Assembly (NCBI RefSeq): GCF_017916365.1
Contig: NZ_JAFMSU010000003.1
Span: forward strand, 372,001 to 436,000
Length of the DNA stretch: 64,000 nt
Direction of reading: 5' to 3'
Source: Rufibacter roseolus
GTDB lineage: Bacteria > Bacteroidota > Bacteroidia > Cytophagales > Hymenobacteraceae
This document shows, piece by piece, positions 53,969 through 63,478 of the stretch (its first letter is position 1; each line of letters starts with the position of its first letter). The notes under the pieces are model-generated. The model saw nothing but the letters and a program-made list of their open reading frames with translations, was not told the DNA's origin and did no database searches. A program made the translations under genes and the position numbers.

Positions 53969-55437
53969 TAATTATAAACTTTTTTTCTTTTTAATACCTT
54001 GCCCTGCACGGTATCCACCATATACTTTCTATACATTCCGGGCATAAAAACATAGAGCAAAGAGCAATAGGTACCGGCCCCTAAAAGCACCAGCACCACT
54101 AATCTAAATACCAGGGGAATTTGCAGCAGAAAGGAAGTAGCCTCCACCAAGGCAATCACCATCAGCAGTGCCGCCAATAGCGCCGGCAGCAATGATTTCA
54201 CGTACTGCGTCCAGTTCAGGCCCGTAAGTTTAAGCGCGCACCAGACAGAAACCGGGTAAAGCAACAAGGCCCGTCCGGCAAAAGCCAAAGCCGTAGCCAA
54301 AAGCCCAAACCGGGTGAACACTACAAAGGCTGTCACGTTGGAGATGGCATATAGCAAGGTGAGCCTGGTTTGCCACTGGGGTTTGTTCTTGGCCACCATA
54401 ATACTCTGGTTATAGTATCCTATGGAGGTCAAAAACCCGATGATGGTCACCACCTGCATGATAGGCACTGATTCTAGCCATTTTTCCCCTAAAATCAGCA
54501 GGGTAATGTCCTTTGACAGAACCGCAATACCGGCAAAAATTGGGGCCGTCACCATAGCCGTTAAAGTAGTGGACTGCAGGTAGATTTTGGCAAGCTCTGC
54601 GTCATTGTTCTGCAGTTTGGAGAAGGCAGGCAACGATACCCGAAGCAAAGCGGTGGAAATAACGGTATTCAACGTACTTGAAATACGTTTGCCAGTGGTG
54701 TAGATACCAGTTGAGACCGGCCCCAGGTAATAAGTGACAAAAAAGACGTCACTGTTCTGGTTGGCGGCGTTGCTGAGGTTGGTTAAGGCAATGTACTTAC
54801 TGAAATGGAAGATTTCCTTCGCAGAGGCTTTGGATACATTCAGGCCCGGGCGCCAGGCGGTAGTAAACCAGAGCATCAGCAATTGGCTGAGGGCAGTGGT
54901 TAATTGCTGGGCCAGCACGCTCGTAACCCCATAGCCTTTCATCGCCAGAAAGACCCCTACCATTCCTCCCAGCCCTACCGAGATGATAGACCGGATAGCG
55001 ATGGTTTTGAAGTCCATCCGGCGCCGGAGCCAGACTTCATGGATACTTGAAAGACCGGTGGTTAAGATGATGAAGCTGGTGGCCCGCATCACAATGGCCA
55101 AACCCTTTGACGAGGTCAAGTCCTCAAAAAAATCAGCGGTAAAGAACAGGAACAGGAACGCCGGAATGGAGCAGCCCACGCACAGCCAGAACCCGGTATT
55201 ATAATCGGCTTCCACCGGATTCTCTTTTCTTATGATGGCGGTGACAATGCCATCGTTGATGACCGCCACGAAAATGTTGACGAAAACAAAGGAAAAGGAG
55301 AGCAGGCCAAATATCTCGGGCTCCAGCAGCCTGGCTAAAACCACAAATACCGACAAAGTAATAGCCTGCCGAAAGAAGTTATCTATTATAGCCCAAACTG
55401 TTCCTTTTAAAAAAGTTTTACCTGAATTCTCGGCCAT
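53968..55437 (-). CDS. Wzx/RfbX-type polysaccharide flippase (MOP superfamily)
   Basis: The 489-residue membrane protein has about 12-14 hydrophobic helices. The family start is GTVWAIIDNFFRQAITLSVFVVLARLLEPEIFGLLSF. RRRMDFKTIAIRSIISVGLGGMVGVFLA and GKRISSTLNTVISTALLRVSLPAFSKLQ follow, which are typical of WzxC/TuaB-like exporters. It moves lipid-linked oligosaccharide repeats across the inner membrane. A flippase in addition to the Wzm/Wzt exporter implies a second product or a separate lipid-linked intermediate. Confidence 0.9.
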   Translation of the reverse strand: MAENSGKTFLKGTVWAIIDNFFRQAITLSVFVVLARLLEPEIFGLLSFSFVFVNIFVAVINDGIVTAIIRKENPVEADYNTGFWLCVGCSIPAFLFLFFTADFFEDLTSSKGLAIVMRATSFIILTTGLSSIHEVWLRRRMDFKTIAIRSIISVGLGGMVGVFLAMKGYGVTSVLAQQLTTALSQLLMLWFTTAWRPGLNVSKASAKEIFHFSKYIALTNLSNAANQNSDVFFVTYYLGPVSTGIYTTGKRISSTLNTVISTALLRVSLPAFSKLQNNDAELAKIYLQSTTLTAMVTAPIFAGIAVLSKDITLLILGEKWLESVPIMQVVTIIGFLTSIGYYNQSIMVAKNKPQWQTRLTLLYAISNVTAFVVFTRFGLLATALAFAGRALLLYPVSVWCALKLTGLNWTQYVKSLLPALLAALLMVIALVEATSFLLQIPLVFRLVVLVLLGAGTYCSLLYVFMPGMYRKYMVDTVQGKVLKRKKVYN

Positions 55438-55445
55438 TTAACTTC

Positions 55446-56276
55446 CTATTTCTCCCAAAGGTCAATTGGGAATGCACTTAATAATTTAGCCGCGTCAAAG
55501 GTTGGGGCCGGCATGCCGCCCATTTCCAACGCCTGGGCCACGGTGGTAGCGAATTGAACTTCACCCCTGCCGGTGCCCATGAGGTAATCATTGTACTTGA
55601 ACAGGTTTTCCGTCTCGGTGAACCTGATGTAGCAGGCCGGTATGCCATAGGCTTCGGCAATGATCAAACCATGCAAGGAACTGGCAATCACAAACTCGGC
55701 CTTCAGGATCTCTTCCACGCACTTGTTCCAGCCCCAGATAGGTGAAATAACATTCTCCAGGCGCAAGGCCTTCACAATCTTCAGATCATGTAAATTGGGT
55801 ACCACCACATATGGTTTCTGCGGATTTTTCTGAAAACGGCCTGGAAACAGGTGAGGCAGTAGCAAGGCCGGGTCTCCGTATACTTCCGGTACCGAGATCC
55901 CCCGGTTTATCAGAAACTCACGAGTAAGCGGTCCGCGCACCGCCCGCACATCCAGGTTGGTAAAGGTATGTTCGCTTACATCTACCTTCCCGTTGACGCC
56001 AGTACCCCAGATGACGTCATTGTCACCGGCGAAATGCAGCACCGAACCGATCGCCAGCATGGTACGCTGCCGCTTGGTTTCCTCGTCCAGCAAATGGTTT
56101 CTATCCGCAAGGATTTTGGACACAATCACCTTAGACAGGTGGTCTCCAAAATTGAGGCTGCCATCCAGAGGCTTCCAATAGTAGAGTTTTACGTGGTTGA
56201 AATTCAGGTCTCTGGATACGGTCTCAGCGGGCTTTGAGAAAGCCAGCCTTCTCTTTATTCTTTCAGATAGAAACAT
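55446..56276 (-). CDS. polysaccharide pyruvyl transferase family protein
   Basis: The protein (276 residues from ATG 56276) has the pyruvyl-transferase pattern: LNFGDHLSKVIVSKIL, WGTGVNGK, DVRAVRGPLTREFL, VYGDPALLLP and FVIASSLHGLIIAEAYGIP. Enzymes of this family add ketal pyruvate from PEP to sugars of capsules and exopolysaccharides. An ATG 17 codons upstream (56327) is possible, but the intervening residues are atypical. It is eight bases downstream of the flippase gene in the - strand operon order. Confidence 0.87.
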   Translation of the reverse strand: MFLSERIKRRLAFSKPAETVSRDLNFNHVKLYYWKPLDGSLNFGDHLSKVIVSKILADRNHLLDEETKRQRTMLAIGSVLHFAGDNDVIWGTGVNGKVDVSEHTFTNLDVRAVRGPLTREFLINRGISVPEVYGDPALLLPHLFPGRFQKNPQKPYVVVPNLHDLKIVKALRLENVISPIWGWNKCVEEILKAEFVIASSLHGLIIAEAYGIPACYIRFTETENLFKYNDYLMGTGRGEVQFATTVAQALEMGGMPAPTFDAAKLLSAFPIDLWEK

Positions 56277-56388
56277 AATGGTATATCTTCTTTTGCAGGG
56301 ATAAAGAGAAGCGAGAACTTCTTCCATCTCCCGGGATCATAGGCACATAAATGAATGCCTTTCGGGTATTTATATTTTAATTAAAGCT

Positions 56389-57309
56389 TTAATGGCCAGG
56401 GTAAATGAGCACGTTTTTGGCAAAGAACTTCTTCATGATTTTCCTGACTTTATTTCTGGCCTTGGCATAATAGATTCTGGAGGAGCTTATCTGGTTTTCA
56501 CCGTTCCAGGGGGTTTGGCTCAAATAGTGGTAGAACAGCTCCTGGTAATGGTGGTTATAGTTATAGGATTTATAGATAGGTTTTGTAGACATGAAATGGA
56601 TGATGTTGGGGTCTGTGTGATCGCCTTCGGCAAAGTAATTCCAGAGCCCGTCCAGTTCCAGCCAATGATCGGCCAATAACACGTTCAAACCGTATTGGTC
56701 GGGGAAATTCGCAAAGTCTTTGTTCACTTTGATGCACTCCAGCACCTTGGAAGTGATGTCTGCGTCCTTCCATTTCTTTATATCAATCATGAGCAGGCCG
56801 GTGTTGAAATACTTCGCACTGCCTTGCAGGTTTAGTTCTTTGTAATTGACAACCCCGCCCCACCGGCAGTCAATGGTCCTGATCCTTGAATCGGTGACGG
56901 CCGCAATAATCTTATCCTGGATATCTATGTTCCACAGCAGGCTGATGTCCTTCTGCACAATCATGTCCACGTCTAAGTAAATGGCCCTTTCCACATTTTG
57001 GGGCAGGAAATAGGAAATAAAAAGCCGCATATAGATGTTCAACGGCCAGGAGCTTTTATCTAGCGGCAGCTCTATTCCCGAGGGAGCTGCGTCTTCCATG
57101 GGAATCCAAAACAAAGTAGTGGTTTCTGTATTCACAGAGGCCTGCAACTTCCGTTTTGTCTTGTCTTTCACCCCATCTTCTATCACATAGAAATGCAACG
57201 GTTCTTTTGAGGTATGATTGACTTCAATAGACTTGATCAAAGCAGCCAATAAGATCACATAGTGATCATCAGAAACTACTACAATTGAAATTGGAACAGA
57301 TCCAGTCAT
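56389..57309 (-). CDS. GT8-family glycosyltransferase
   Basis: The 306-residue GT-A enzyme has ISIVVVSDDHYVILLAALIKSI, IYLDVDMIVQKD (DxD) and YFNTGLLMIDIKKW, then QYGLNVLL and IIHFMSTKPI. This fits LPS alpha-glucosyl/galactosyltransferases of GT8. It lies in the - strand operon between a GT4-like enzyme and the pyruvyltransferase. Confidence 0.9.
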   Translation of the reverse strand: MTGSVPISIVVVSDDHYVILLAALIKSIEVNHTSKEPLHFYVIEDGVKDKTKRKLQASVNTETTTLFWIPMEDAAPSGIELPLDKSSWPLNIYMRLFISYFLPQNVERAIYLDVDMIVQKDISLLWNIDIQDKIIAAVTDSRIRTIDCRWGGVVNYKELNLQGSAKYFNTGLLMIDIKKWKDADITSKVLECIKVNKDFANFPDQYGLNVLLADHWLELDGLWNYFAEGDHTDPNIIHFMSTKPIYKSYNYNHHYQELFYHYLSQTPWNGENQISSSRIYYAKARNKVRKIMKKFFAKNVLIYPGH

Positions 57310-57392
57310 AATAATTGGGGACTTTAATCTAATATTCTGTCAGTTATCCAGAAGCAAAATGCTTCATGGAAGCAACAGGCAACAGTACTCTC

Positions 57393-58613
57393 TCAATGAA
57401 TCACAGCATCTGGACCTTGCTGCGGCACGCTTTCCAACTCAGGGTAAATGGATCTCAGAAAAACGGAAACCACGTTCTCCCAGGTAAATTCTCTCGCAAA
57501 GTCTTTTCTTCTTTCTTCCTGGGAGCTTGTATTTTCCCGGAGGGCCTTTTCTATCTGGGTGATGAATTCATCTTTTCCATTAGCCAGGTACGTATGCTCC
57601 TGAAACACCTCCTGCATGGTATTGGTGGAGGTAGCCACCACTGGTTTGCCCATGGCCAGATACTCTACCACCTTCAAAGGGAAATTGCTTTTGGTGATAT
57701 CGTTCAAGATTTGGGGATTAATGCACACATCAAAGCCCTCTAGATAGGCTGGCACTTCCTTGGTGTGTTTCAAGCCTAGGAAGTACACGTTGGGCAGCCC
57801 ATGCAACTCACTGGCCTTGAATTCATCGTCTTCTTTTCCAATAAAGACAAAGCTCCAGTTTGGCCTTTCTTTGGCCAAATCGGTCATTAAACGCAAGTCT
57901 AGCCTCAGCGTGATCAGGGCGCCAACGTACCCGATGATGGGTCCGGGTATTCCTGTCAAATCCTGCGGGATGGTTCTTATTTTCTCTGAGGTATACTGGC
58001 TCGCATCAAAGCCATTGCCTATGTAATAGCTATTGCGGTTGTATTTCCTGGCCCTTTTTGTGAAATCAAGCGAATTACACACCACCGCGTCTGACTTCTG
58101 CATCAGTTTAGGTTCAAGGCTGGCGCCGTGTTTTCTCCAGTAATCCAGCCCCAGGGTATAGTCCCTGTCTAAATAAACATACTTCGTAGGCCGCAGAATT
58201 TCCTTCAGGTAATAGCTCCTGAAAATGTCTTTGTCGTTGACCAATACAAAATCCTCAAAGCCCAACACATCCAAGGCTTCCTGGATGTCTTTTCCCAGTC
58301 GTTCATTGTTCAGCCTGTTCAACATAGAGAACACCGGGGTAAACGGCACCCAGTTAATGGACTCAATGATGCGAGAAGGGTTCAACATCCAGAGGTTGGT
58401 GTCTAACTGCACCAAAGGCTCTTTCTTATTCTTGATCGCCTCAATGTGAGCCGTCACAAACTCATCATTATGCGAAGTAAGCGTGGCTCTTCTATCAATG
58501 GGGGAATTCACATACAAAACCCTATGGTTTTTCGCCAATTCTTTAGCCAGACAAGTAGAAGTTGACTCTCTGTCTGTATTGATTCTCTGTAGGCTGACAA
58601 AAACGAAATTCAT
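57393..58613 (-). CDS. GT4-like glycosyltransferase (TuaH-like)
   Basis: The 406-residue GT-B enzyme has PGPIIGYVGALITLRLDLRLMTDLA at the hinge, WSFVFIGKEDDEF, VYFLGLKHTKEVPAYLEGFDVCINPQ and FPLKVVEYLAMGKPVVAT. The last block contains the donor-site glutamate. The pattern matches TuaH/exopolysaccharide GT families. The specific sugar is unknown. Confidence 0.87.
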   Translation of the reverse strand: MNFVFVSLQRINTDRESTSTCLAKELAKNHRVLYVNSPIDRRATLTSHNDEFVTAHIEAIKNKKEPLVQLDTNLWMLNPSRIIESINWVPFTPVFSMLNRLNNERLGKDIQEALDVLGFEDFVLVNDKDIFRSYYLKEILRPTKYVYLDRDYTLGLDYWRKHGASLEPKLMQKSDAVVCNSLDFTKRARKYNRNSYYIGNGFDASQYTSEKIRTIPQDLTGIPGPIIGYVGALITLRLDLRLMTDLAKERPNWSFVFIGKEDDEFKASELHGLPNVYFLGLKHTKEVPAYLEGFDVCINPQILNDITKSNFPLKVVEYLAMGKPVVATSTNTMQEVFQEHTYLANGKDEFITQIEKALRENTSSQEERRKDFAREFTWENVVSVFLRSIYPELESVPQQGPDAVIH

Positions 58614-58678
58614 AGGTATTAGGCTATAAGAAGAAAGGGGTGGAATCCCTCCACAGATTTCATAATTTAAGAAGGAGT

Positions 58679-59443
58679 CTACCTAGCAAGATGCAGGTCA
58701 AAATTGTATTTCACCTGCCTGTAAACATCTCTCGCCAAGACAATTAAGGGGTTCTTGCTCTTTGTCCAGTCACTTCTGATTAAGGTACTAGGCTCCTGCG
58801 CTGTGTTATTCTGGACAAACAATGATTGGTAATCATTGTAGAATAAGCCTCGTCCTTTTTTCCGGATAAAAGACACGCACATGGCGTATTCGCATTTGTC
58901 AATACTGCCTACTTCTTTATACCTTCCAAACTTCTCAAGGAAAGTGCTTCTCCTCAGATGCGGGTGGTCACTGTAGAAATATACTTTCTTGTATTGAGGG
59001 GCAAACGGGAAAATGTACATCTCTGAAAAACCATTGCCATAAGGCTTTAAATAAGGATAAAGGAGGTAAGAATAATAGCGGATGATATCCAGCCCTTTAT
59101 CCTCCTCCATTATCTCCAGACTCTCCTGCAGCTTTCTGAAAAAGCCTTTTTGCGGCTCAAAATCCTCCTGCACATAAAGGGTATAAGGGGTGGTCACGGC
59201 ATCCTGCCCTTTATTGATGTTGTTACCTAAGCCCTTATTTACCGGAGTAGTGATTAAGTTAAATTTGAATTCCTCCCGAAGTTCATAAAGTTTTGCCAGG
59301 TGTTCTGGCTTGCTTGCGTCATCAGACACTACAACCCCCCCGAACACACAGTTATTACTTCGGAAACTTTTTAACAGTCGTTCTAAAGAAGAACTTCTAT
59401 TATAATGGGTAATTAATAAAGTTACTTCTTTGAAGGTATACAT
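58679..59443 (-). CDS. GT2-like glycosyltransferase, paralogue of 60596-61408
   Basis: The 254-residue protein begins with a GT-A-like strand EVTLLITHYNRSSSLERLLKSF and has VVSDDASKPEHL and YTLYVQEDF in place of the usual DxD. It shares long blocks with the gene at 60596 (HYNRSSSLERLL, NKGLG, YVQEDF, SDHPHLRRS, FGRY). The two are duplicates separated by another GT2 gene. Its donor is unknown. Confidence 0.85.
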   Translation of the reverse strand: MYTFKEVTLLITHYNRSSSLERLLKSFRSNNCVFGGVVVSDDASKPEHLAKLYELREEFKFNLITTPVNKGLGNNINKGQDAVTTPYTLYVQEDFEPQKGFFRKLQESLEIMEEDKGLDIIRYYSYLLYPYLKPYGNGFSEMYIFPFAPQYKKVYFYSDHPHLRRSTFLEKFGRYKEVGSIDKCEYAMCVSFIRKKGRGLFYNDYQSLFVQNNTAQEPSTLIRSDWTKSKNPLIVLARDVYRQVKYNFDLHLAR

Positions 59444-59546
59444 ATCATTTACCGTTGCATTTACTTAATCCTGTCAGCGCCTAAAGGCCTATTACCGTAT
59501 GTTGTAAATTCCCATTTCTTACTTCATTATTCAGAATCCCGGGGAT

Positions 59547-60404
59547 TTACTTGTTCGTCATGCTTATATTCTTGGGCATGCGCGTGTTGAAGTGGTTTTT
59601 GAAGCGCTTCAGTTCTTTCATAATCCTGGCATTGAGCGCCTGTGAGAAATTACCGGTTCGCTGCAGAGTACGGGGGCTGGTCCAGGCACGTGCTTTGTTT
59701 GACCTCACCTGCCTGATCTTCCCGTATTTCATGAGACCCAGGCAAAGCTGGCCATCATCTCCCCAGAAGTTTGTCTCAATAAAGCCCACCTTCAAGCCAA
59801 ACTCTTTCACATACCCCATGCTGAGCCCATAGGCATTGTAGTAGGGCCGTTTAAGCTGCCTGATCTCCGAGATCACATCTTTCAATGATTCCAGGATATA
59901 GAGTTTCCACCTGGGGAAACCTGGCTCACTGATAAATGAATACCGCCCGTAAACACAAACCACATCTTGTTTCACCAGAACCTTCATCATTTCATCAACC
60001 CAGCAGGAAGGATAAAAGCAATCTGCGTCTGCCAACAGAATATACTCCCCGGCCGCATTCTTCTGACCCGTTTGCCGGGCCGGGCCGCAACCCTGTTTTG
60101 CCTCAAACAAGGACCTTACATGAAGCCTGTCTACCGTATCCTGGGTTCTGTCTTTAGAGTTATTGTTGATGACAATGATCTCAAAAGGGATTTTGGTTTT
60201 CATCTTTGACAGACTGGCCACGCATCTGAGAATGTTCACCTCTTCGTTCCAAGCAGAGATAAGAATGCTCACCAGTGGCCTTTTGCTTTGTACCCTATCC
60301 AAGTCGGCGTTTATCTCGTCAAATACCCTGGCAGGAATTTGCTCATAGCTTTCATAATCAAACTTGAGATGATTTATCCAATCTGGATTGCTGATAACTC
60401 TCAT
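59547..60404 (-). CDS. GT2 glycosyltransferase
   Basis: The 285-residue GT-A enzyme has PLVSILISAWNEEVNILRCVASL, EIIVINNNSKDRT, GCGPARQTGQ and ILLADADCFYPS (DxD). FWGDDGQLCLGL contains the catalytic acid (DD) near the C-terminus. It sits between the two paralogous GT2-like genes. Confidence 0.9.
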   Translation of the reverse strand: MRVISNPDWINHLKFDYESYEQIPARVFDEINADLDRVQSKRPLVSILISAWNEEVNILRCVASLSKMKTKIPFEIIVINNNSKDRTQDTVDRLHVRSLFEAKQGCGPARQTGQKNAAGEYILLADADCFYPSCWVDEMMKVLVKQDVVCVYGRYSFISEPGFPRWKLYILESLKDVISEIRQLKRPYYNAYGLSMGYVKEFGLKVGFIETNFWGDDGQLCLGLMKYGKIRQVRSNKARAWTSPRTLQRTGNFSQALNARIMKELKRFKNHFNTRMPKNISMTNK

Positions 60405-60595
60405 GAGAAACTTCTTTTTGGTTCACAGGATGAACTTTATCTCCATAAATTTAAATATTTTCTTTTATTCAGCATATAAATAATCAGAAAATATAACACT
60501 TTTATATATTAGAGGCTCTGAGCAGGATCTTTTCCTGCTTTGGAGCGACTTGCAAGCTACTTTTCCTTGCACATCAAATACCAGCAGGGCATTTT

Positions 60596-61408
60596 TCAGA
60601 GCTTGTTATTCAAGCACCTCTGGGTAAAAGCCAAGGCAAGGTCATTTTTTATAATCCGGCCTTTGAGGTACCACCACCTCAGGAAAAGCACCACCGGAAC
60701 CTGTTGCTGCCGCCAGTTTACCCGCTTCATGGTACTGGGTTCTTCCGGAGAATTCTTCTGCTCAAAAAGGGAGGTGAAATCTTCAAAATACACGCCTTTC
60801 CCTCCGTTCTTAATAAAAGAAAGGCACATCTTAAACTCCGTGATATCGCCTTTTTTCCCTTCCACATACCTCCCGAATTTTTCAAAGAAGTTGCTCCGCC
60901 TTAAGTGCGGGTGATCACTGTATTGGTAGAATTTCAAATGGTTGGAGAACCACGGTTGCCCCTTGAACACCATTTCTGAAAATCCCTTTTTGTATGGTTT
61001 CAGGTACGGATATTTAAAATAAGCGTAAAACCGCACCAGGTCTATTTCCTTCTGTTGCTGCAGGATCTTCAGGCCATCTTTGAAATGAGCCGGGAAGGCT
61101 GGCTTGGGTACAAAGTCTTCCTGCACATATAAGGTGTAGGCGGTTTTCACCGCGCTCTGGCCTTTGTTCATGTTGTGGCCTAGTCCCTTATTCACCGGAC
61201 TGGTAATCAGCTGGAAGCCATATTGCATTTGCAGTTGCTTTAACGGCTCCAAGTGCTCTGGCCTGCTGCCGTCATCAGACACCACAATGTCTTCAAAAAC
61301 ACAATTCAGCTCCTGAAAAGACCTGAGAAGCCGCTCCAGGGAACTACTTCTATTGTAATGGGTCACTAATAGGGTTACTTCATGAAAATAATGTTTAGAG
61401 TTATCCAT
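60596..61408 (-). CDS. GT2-like glycosyltransferase, paralogue of 58679-59443
   Basis: The protein (270 residues from ATG 61408) has HEVTLLVTHYNRSSSLERLLRSF, IVVSDDGSRPEHL, NKGLGHNMNKGQ and YTLYVQEDF. The frame is open to 61489, but that longer start overlaps the acetyltransferase gene by 43 bases and adds residues absent from the paralogue. The shorter start is therefore preferred. It probably shares chemistry with its paralogue. Confidence 0.85.
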   Translation of the reverse strand: MDNSKHYFHEVTLLVTHYNRSSSLERLLRSFQELNCVFEDIVVSDDGSRPEHLEPLKQLQMQYGFQLITSPVNKGLGHNMNKGQSAVKTAYTLYVQEDFVPKPAFPAHFKDGLKILQQQKEIDLVRFYAYFKYPYLKPYKKGFSEMVFKGQPWFSNHLKFYQYSDHPHLRRSNFFEKFGRYVEGKKGDITEFKMCLSFIKNGGKGVYFEDFTSLFEQKNSPEEPSTMKRVNWRQQQVPVVLFLRWWYLKGRIIKNDLALAFTQRCLNNKL

Positions 61409-61446
61409 TTCAATGAATTCCACTTGTTCTAATTCTAACCATTGTT

Positions 61447-62088
61447 CTAGATAAGTACTGGTTTCTGCAGTGTCTGTTGTTTCTCCCATTGGGCCGTGTC
61501 AAAGTTATATCGCTTGAGGATTTTCGCGGGATTCCCCCCTACCACTGAGTAAGGAGGCACATCTTTGGTTACTACGCTTCCGGCAGCCACTACAGAATGC
61601 TTACCTATTCGTACGCCCGCCGTGATGACCGCATTCGCCCCAATCCAACATTCATCTTCCACCACGATCTCTCCAACCGTACAAGGCTGATCTTTGATGG
61701 GCATACCTACCTTTTCGTAGCCATGGTTAAGACCCGAAATGACCACATTTTGGGCGATGATAACATGGTTCCCAATGGTCACCGGCCCAATCACCACATC
61801 GAAGAGCCCTACAAAGGTGTTCGCCCCGATGTGCACAGGACCCATTCCGTTATTAATGACTGCGTAATCTTCTATCACGGAGCTTTTACCCACCGTGAAC
61901 TGGTTGAAAGGCAGCACATCCAGTCGGGCCTTGGGCTGGAAGACCGCATCGTGTTCTTTTTTGTGGTAAAAAGGATTCATGAACTGCCGCACCCACCACC
62001 GGGGTTTTGCCTGGTTTTTAGGCATGAGCAGGTATAGCGCCAGTGCTTTCAGCCGGGGATCTGTCTTTATCTTCTGTACGATGCTCAC
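61447..62088 (-). CDS. hexapeptide-repeat (left-handed beta-helix) acetyltransferase
   Basis: The 213-residue protein has imperfect hexapeptide repeats forming a left-handed beta helix (GPVHIGANTFVG, GPVTIGNHVIIAQNVVISG, GEIVVEDECWIGANAVITAGVRIGKHSVVAAGSVVTKDV). The GLNHGY segment holds the likely catalytic histidine, and the tail VVGGNPAKILKRY is typical of WcaF/NodL-like O-acetyltransferases. It should acetylate a sugar of the exopolysaccharide using acetyl-CoA. Confidence 0.9.
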   Translation of the reverse strand: MSIVQKIKTDPRLKALALYLLMPKNQAKPRWWVRQFMNPFYHKKEHDAVFQPKARLDVLPFNQFTVGKSSVIEDYAVINNGMGPVHIGANTFVGLFDVVIGPVTIGNHVIIAQNVVISGLNHGYEKVGMPIKDQPCTVGEIVVEDECWIGANAVITAGVRIGKHSVVAAGSVVTKDVPPYSVVGGNPAKILKRYNFDTAQWEKQQTLQKPVLI

Positions 62089-62139
62089 TTTGTTCTGACT
62101 TTATAATGTACTTACACCTTTCGTTTTCTGCCAAACCGT

Positions 62140-63348
62140 TCAGATCACCTCGCTTACATCTTTCTGCTGAACCAGGATAGCCGGAGCCTCTGCCCGGCTG
62201 GCTTTCTCCCAGGCTGCTGGCTGAGATTTTCTTACAAACCGGAAAAAGCCCAGGAACACCGCCACATTCATGATGGTAAAATAAAGGGGGAGCAAAAGCA
62301 GCTTTGACTTTTCCCCCCTTGATTCTGCCTGCCAGCCCATCCAGGCCATGAAGTAGAACAGCACCTGCAACCCAAAGAGTAGGGCGCCAAATCCATTTCC
62401 CCGCCAGGCCAAGGCAAAGGAGAGTGGGATTAGAATCGCCAGCATCAAAGGTGCCAGGCTCCAACGCAGCACCCTATGCGAAACATAGAGAAACGTGACA
62501 ATAGGTTGGTGAAATGGATTCAAAAGCCCACCCAAGCGGAACATTGACTGCCACCCACCGGCACAGATTCTTACCTTCCGTTTCATTTCCTCATGGATGG
62601 AAGTGGAAGGCGTTTCCGAGGCGAAAGCCAAGGGCTCATAAACCACCTTGAATCCTTTCTCCACTATCCTGAGGGACTGCACAAAATCATCCAGGATGGT
62701 GTCTTCCTCCAGAGGCTCAAACAAAGAGGACCGAAAAGACACCAGTTCACCGGCCGCTCCCATCAGGCTGTAGATATCAGAATCGCAGCGCTTAAGGAAG
62801 GACTCATACTTCCAGTACAATCCTTCTCCGGCGCCGGGGGCAGACTCCAAAGCCATGACTTTCTTCTCCCCGGAGACAGCGCCTACCTCGGGGTTTTGGT
62901 AGTGTTTCACCAGTTCCCGCACCGCTTCCTTGTTCAGAAAGGAATTACAGTCTGTGAAGATGACAAACGGAGTGTCCACATACTGCAAGGCTCTGTTCTC
63001 GGCCATTGCCTTCCCGCCTCTCACGGGAGAGTGAAGGTGGACTATCTGCGGATAGGCAGCTAATACCTCAGCAGTATGATCCGTTGACCCATCGGTAATG
63101 AAAACAATCTTCAGCCTATCCTCGGGGTAAGACAAAGCCAGGCAGTTCTCAATCTTATCTTCCAGGATGAAGGCTTCGTTGTAAGCCGGCACCACCAGCG
63201 TCACCTCTGGCTCAAAGCCCATCAAAAGGGTAGGTTTGCCTTTCCTGGCAATCGCTTTCGCCCAAGCCCACGCCACTAATCCATACCCTACATAGGTATA
63301 AAATACAATGGCAATCGCTACCCAAAGGCTCACTTCCAGAACATCCAT
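62140..63348 (-). CDS. membrane-bound processive-type GT2 glycosyltransferase
   Basis: The 402-residue protein has an N-terminal helix, a GT-A domain (VTLVVPAYNEAFILEDKIENC, FITDGSTDHT, VIFTDCNSF, ILDDFVQSLRI) and then about four C-terminal membrane helices. KVRICAGGWQSM takes the place of the QxxRW block of cellulose-synthase-like GT2 enzymes. Such proteins link synthesis to membrane passage or act as initiating/extending enzymes in exopolysaccharide clusters. The next upstream GT2 (63479 onward) has the full QQRTRW motif. Confidence 0.88.
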   Translation of the reverse strand: MDVLEVSLWVAIAIVFYTYVGYGLVAWAWAKAIARKGKPTLLMGFEPEVTLVVPAYNEAFILEDKIENCLALSYPEDRLKIVFITDGSTDHTAEVLAAYPQIVHLHSPVRGGKAMAENRALQYVDTPFVIFTDCNSFLNKEAVRELVKHYQNPEVGAVSGEKKVMALESAPGAGEGLYWKYESFLKRCDSDIYSLMGAAGELVSFRSSLFEPLEEDTILDDFVQSLRIVEKGFKVVYEPLAFASETPSTSIHEEMKRKVRICAGGWQSMFRLGGLLNPFHQPIVTFLYVSHRVLRWSLAPLMLAILIPLSFALAWRGNGFGALLFGLQVLFYFMAWMGWQAESRGEKSKLLLLPLYFTIMNVAVFLGFFRFVRKSQPAAWEKASRAEAPAILVQQKDVSEVI

Positions 63349-63370
63349 AGCAAATAGGTTTTAGAGTGGA

Positions 63371-63460
63371 TTACTGGTCCTTCCGGAAGGAATTAAGGCC
63401 GCTGAAGAAACCAATGACCAGGAAAACAATGGCGGGGAATGCAAAAATCTCGAATGGCAT
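63371..63460 (-). CDS. 29-residue hydrophobic microprotein
   Basis: A 30-codon frame runs from ATG 63460 to TAA 63371 and encodes MPFEIFAFPAIVFLVIGFFS followed by GLNSFRKDQ. It has one hydrophobic helix with a short polar C-terminus, which is a common shape for regulatory membrane peptides. It sits 22 bases upstream of the GT2 gene at 62140 and 18 bases downstream of the GT2 at 63479, in the same orientation and in an otherwise tightly packed operon. It could instead be chance coding. Confidence 0.45.
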   Translation of the reverse strand: MPFEIFAFPAIVFLVIGFFSGLNSFRKDQ

Positions 63461-63478
63461 GTTTTTGTTGGTTAGTTT

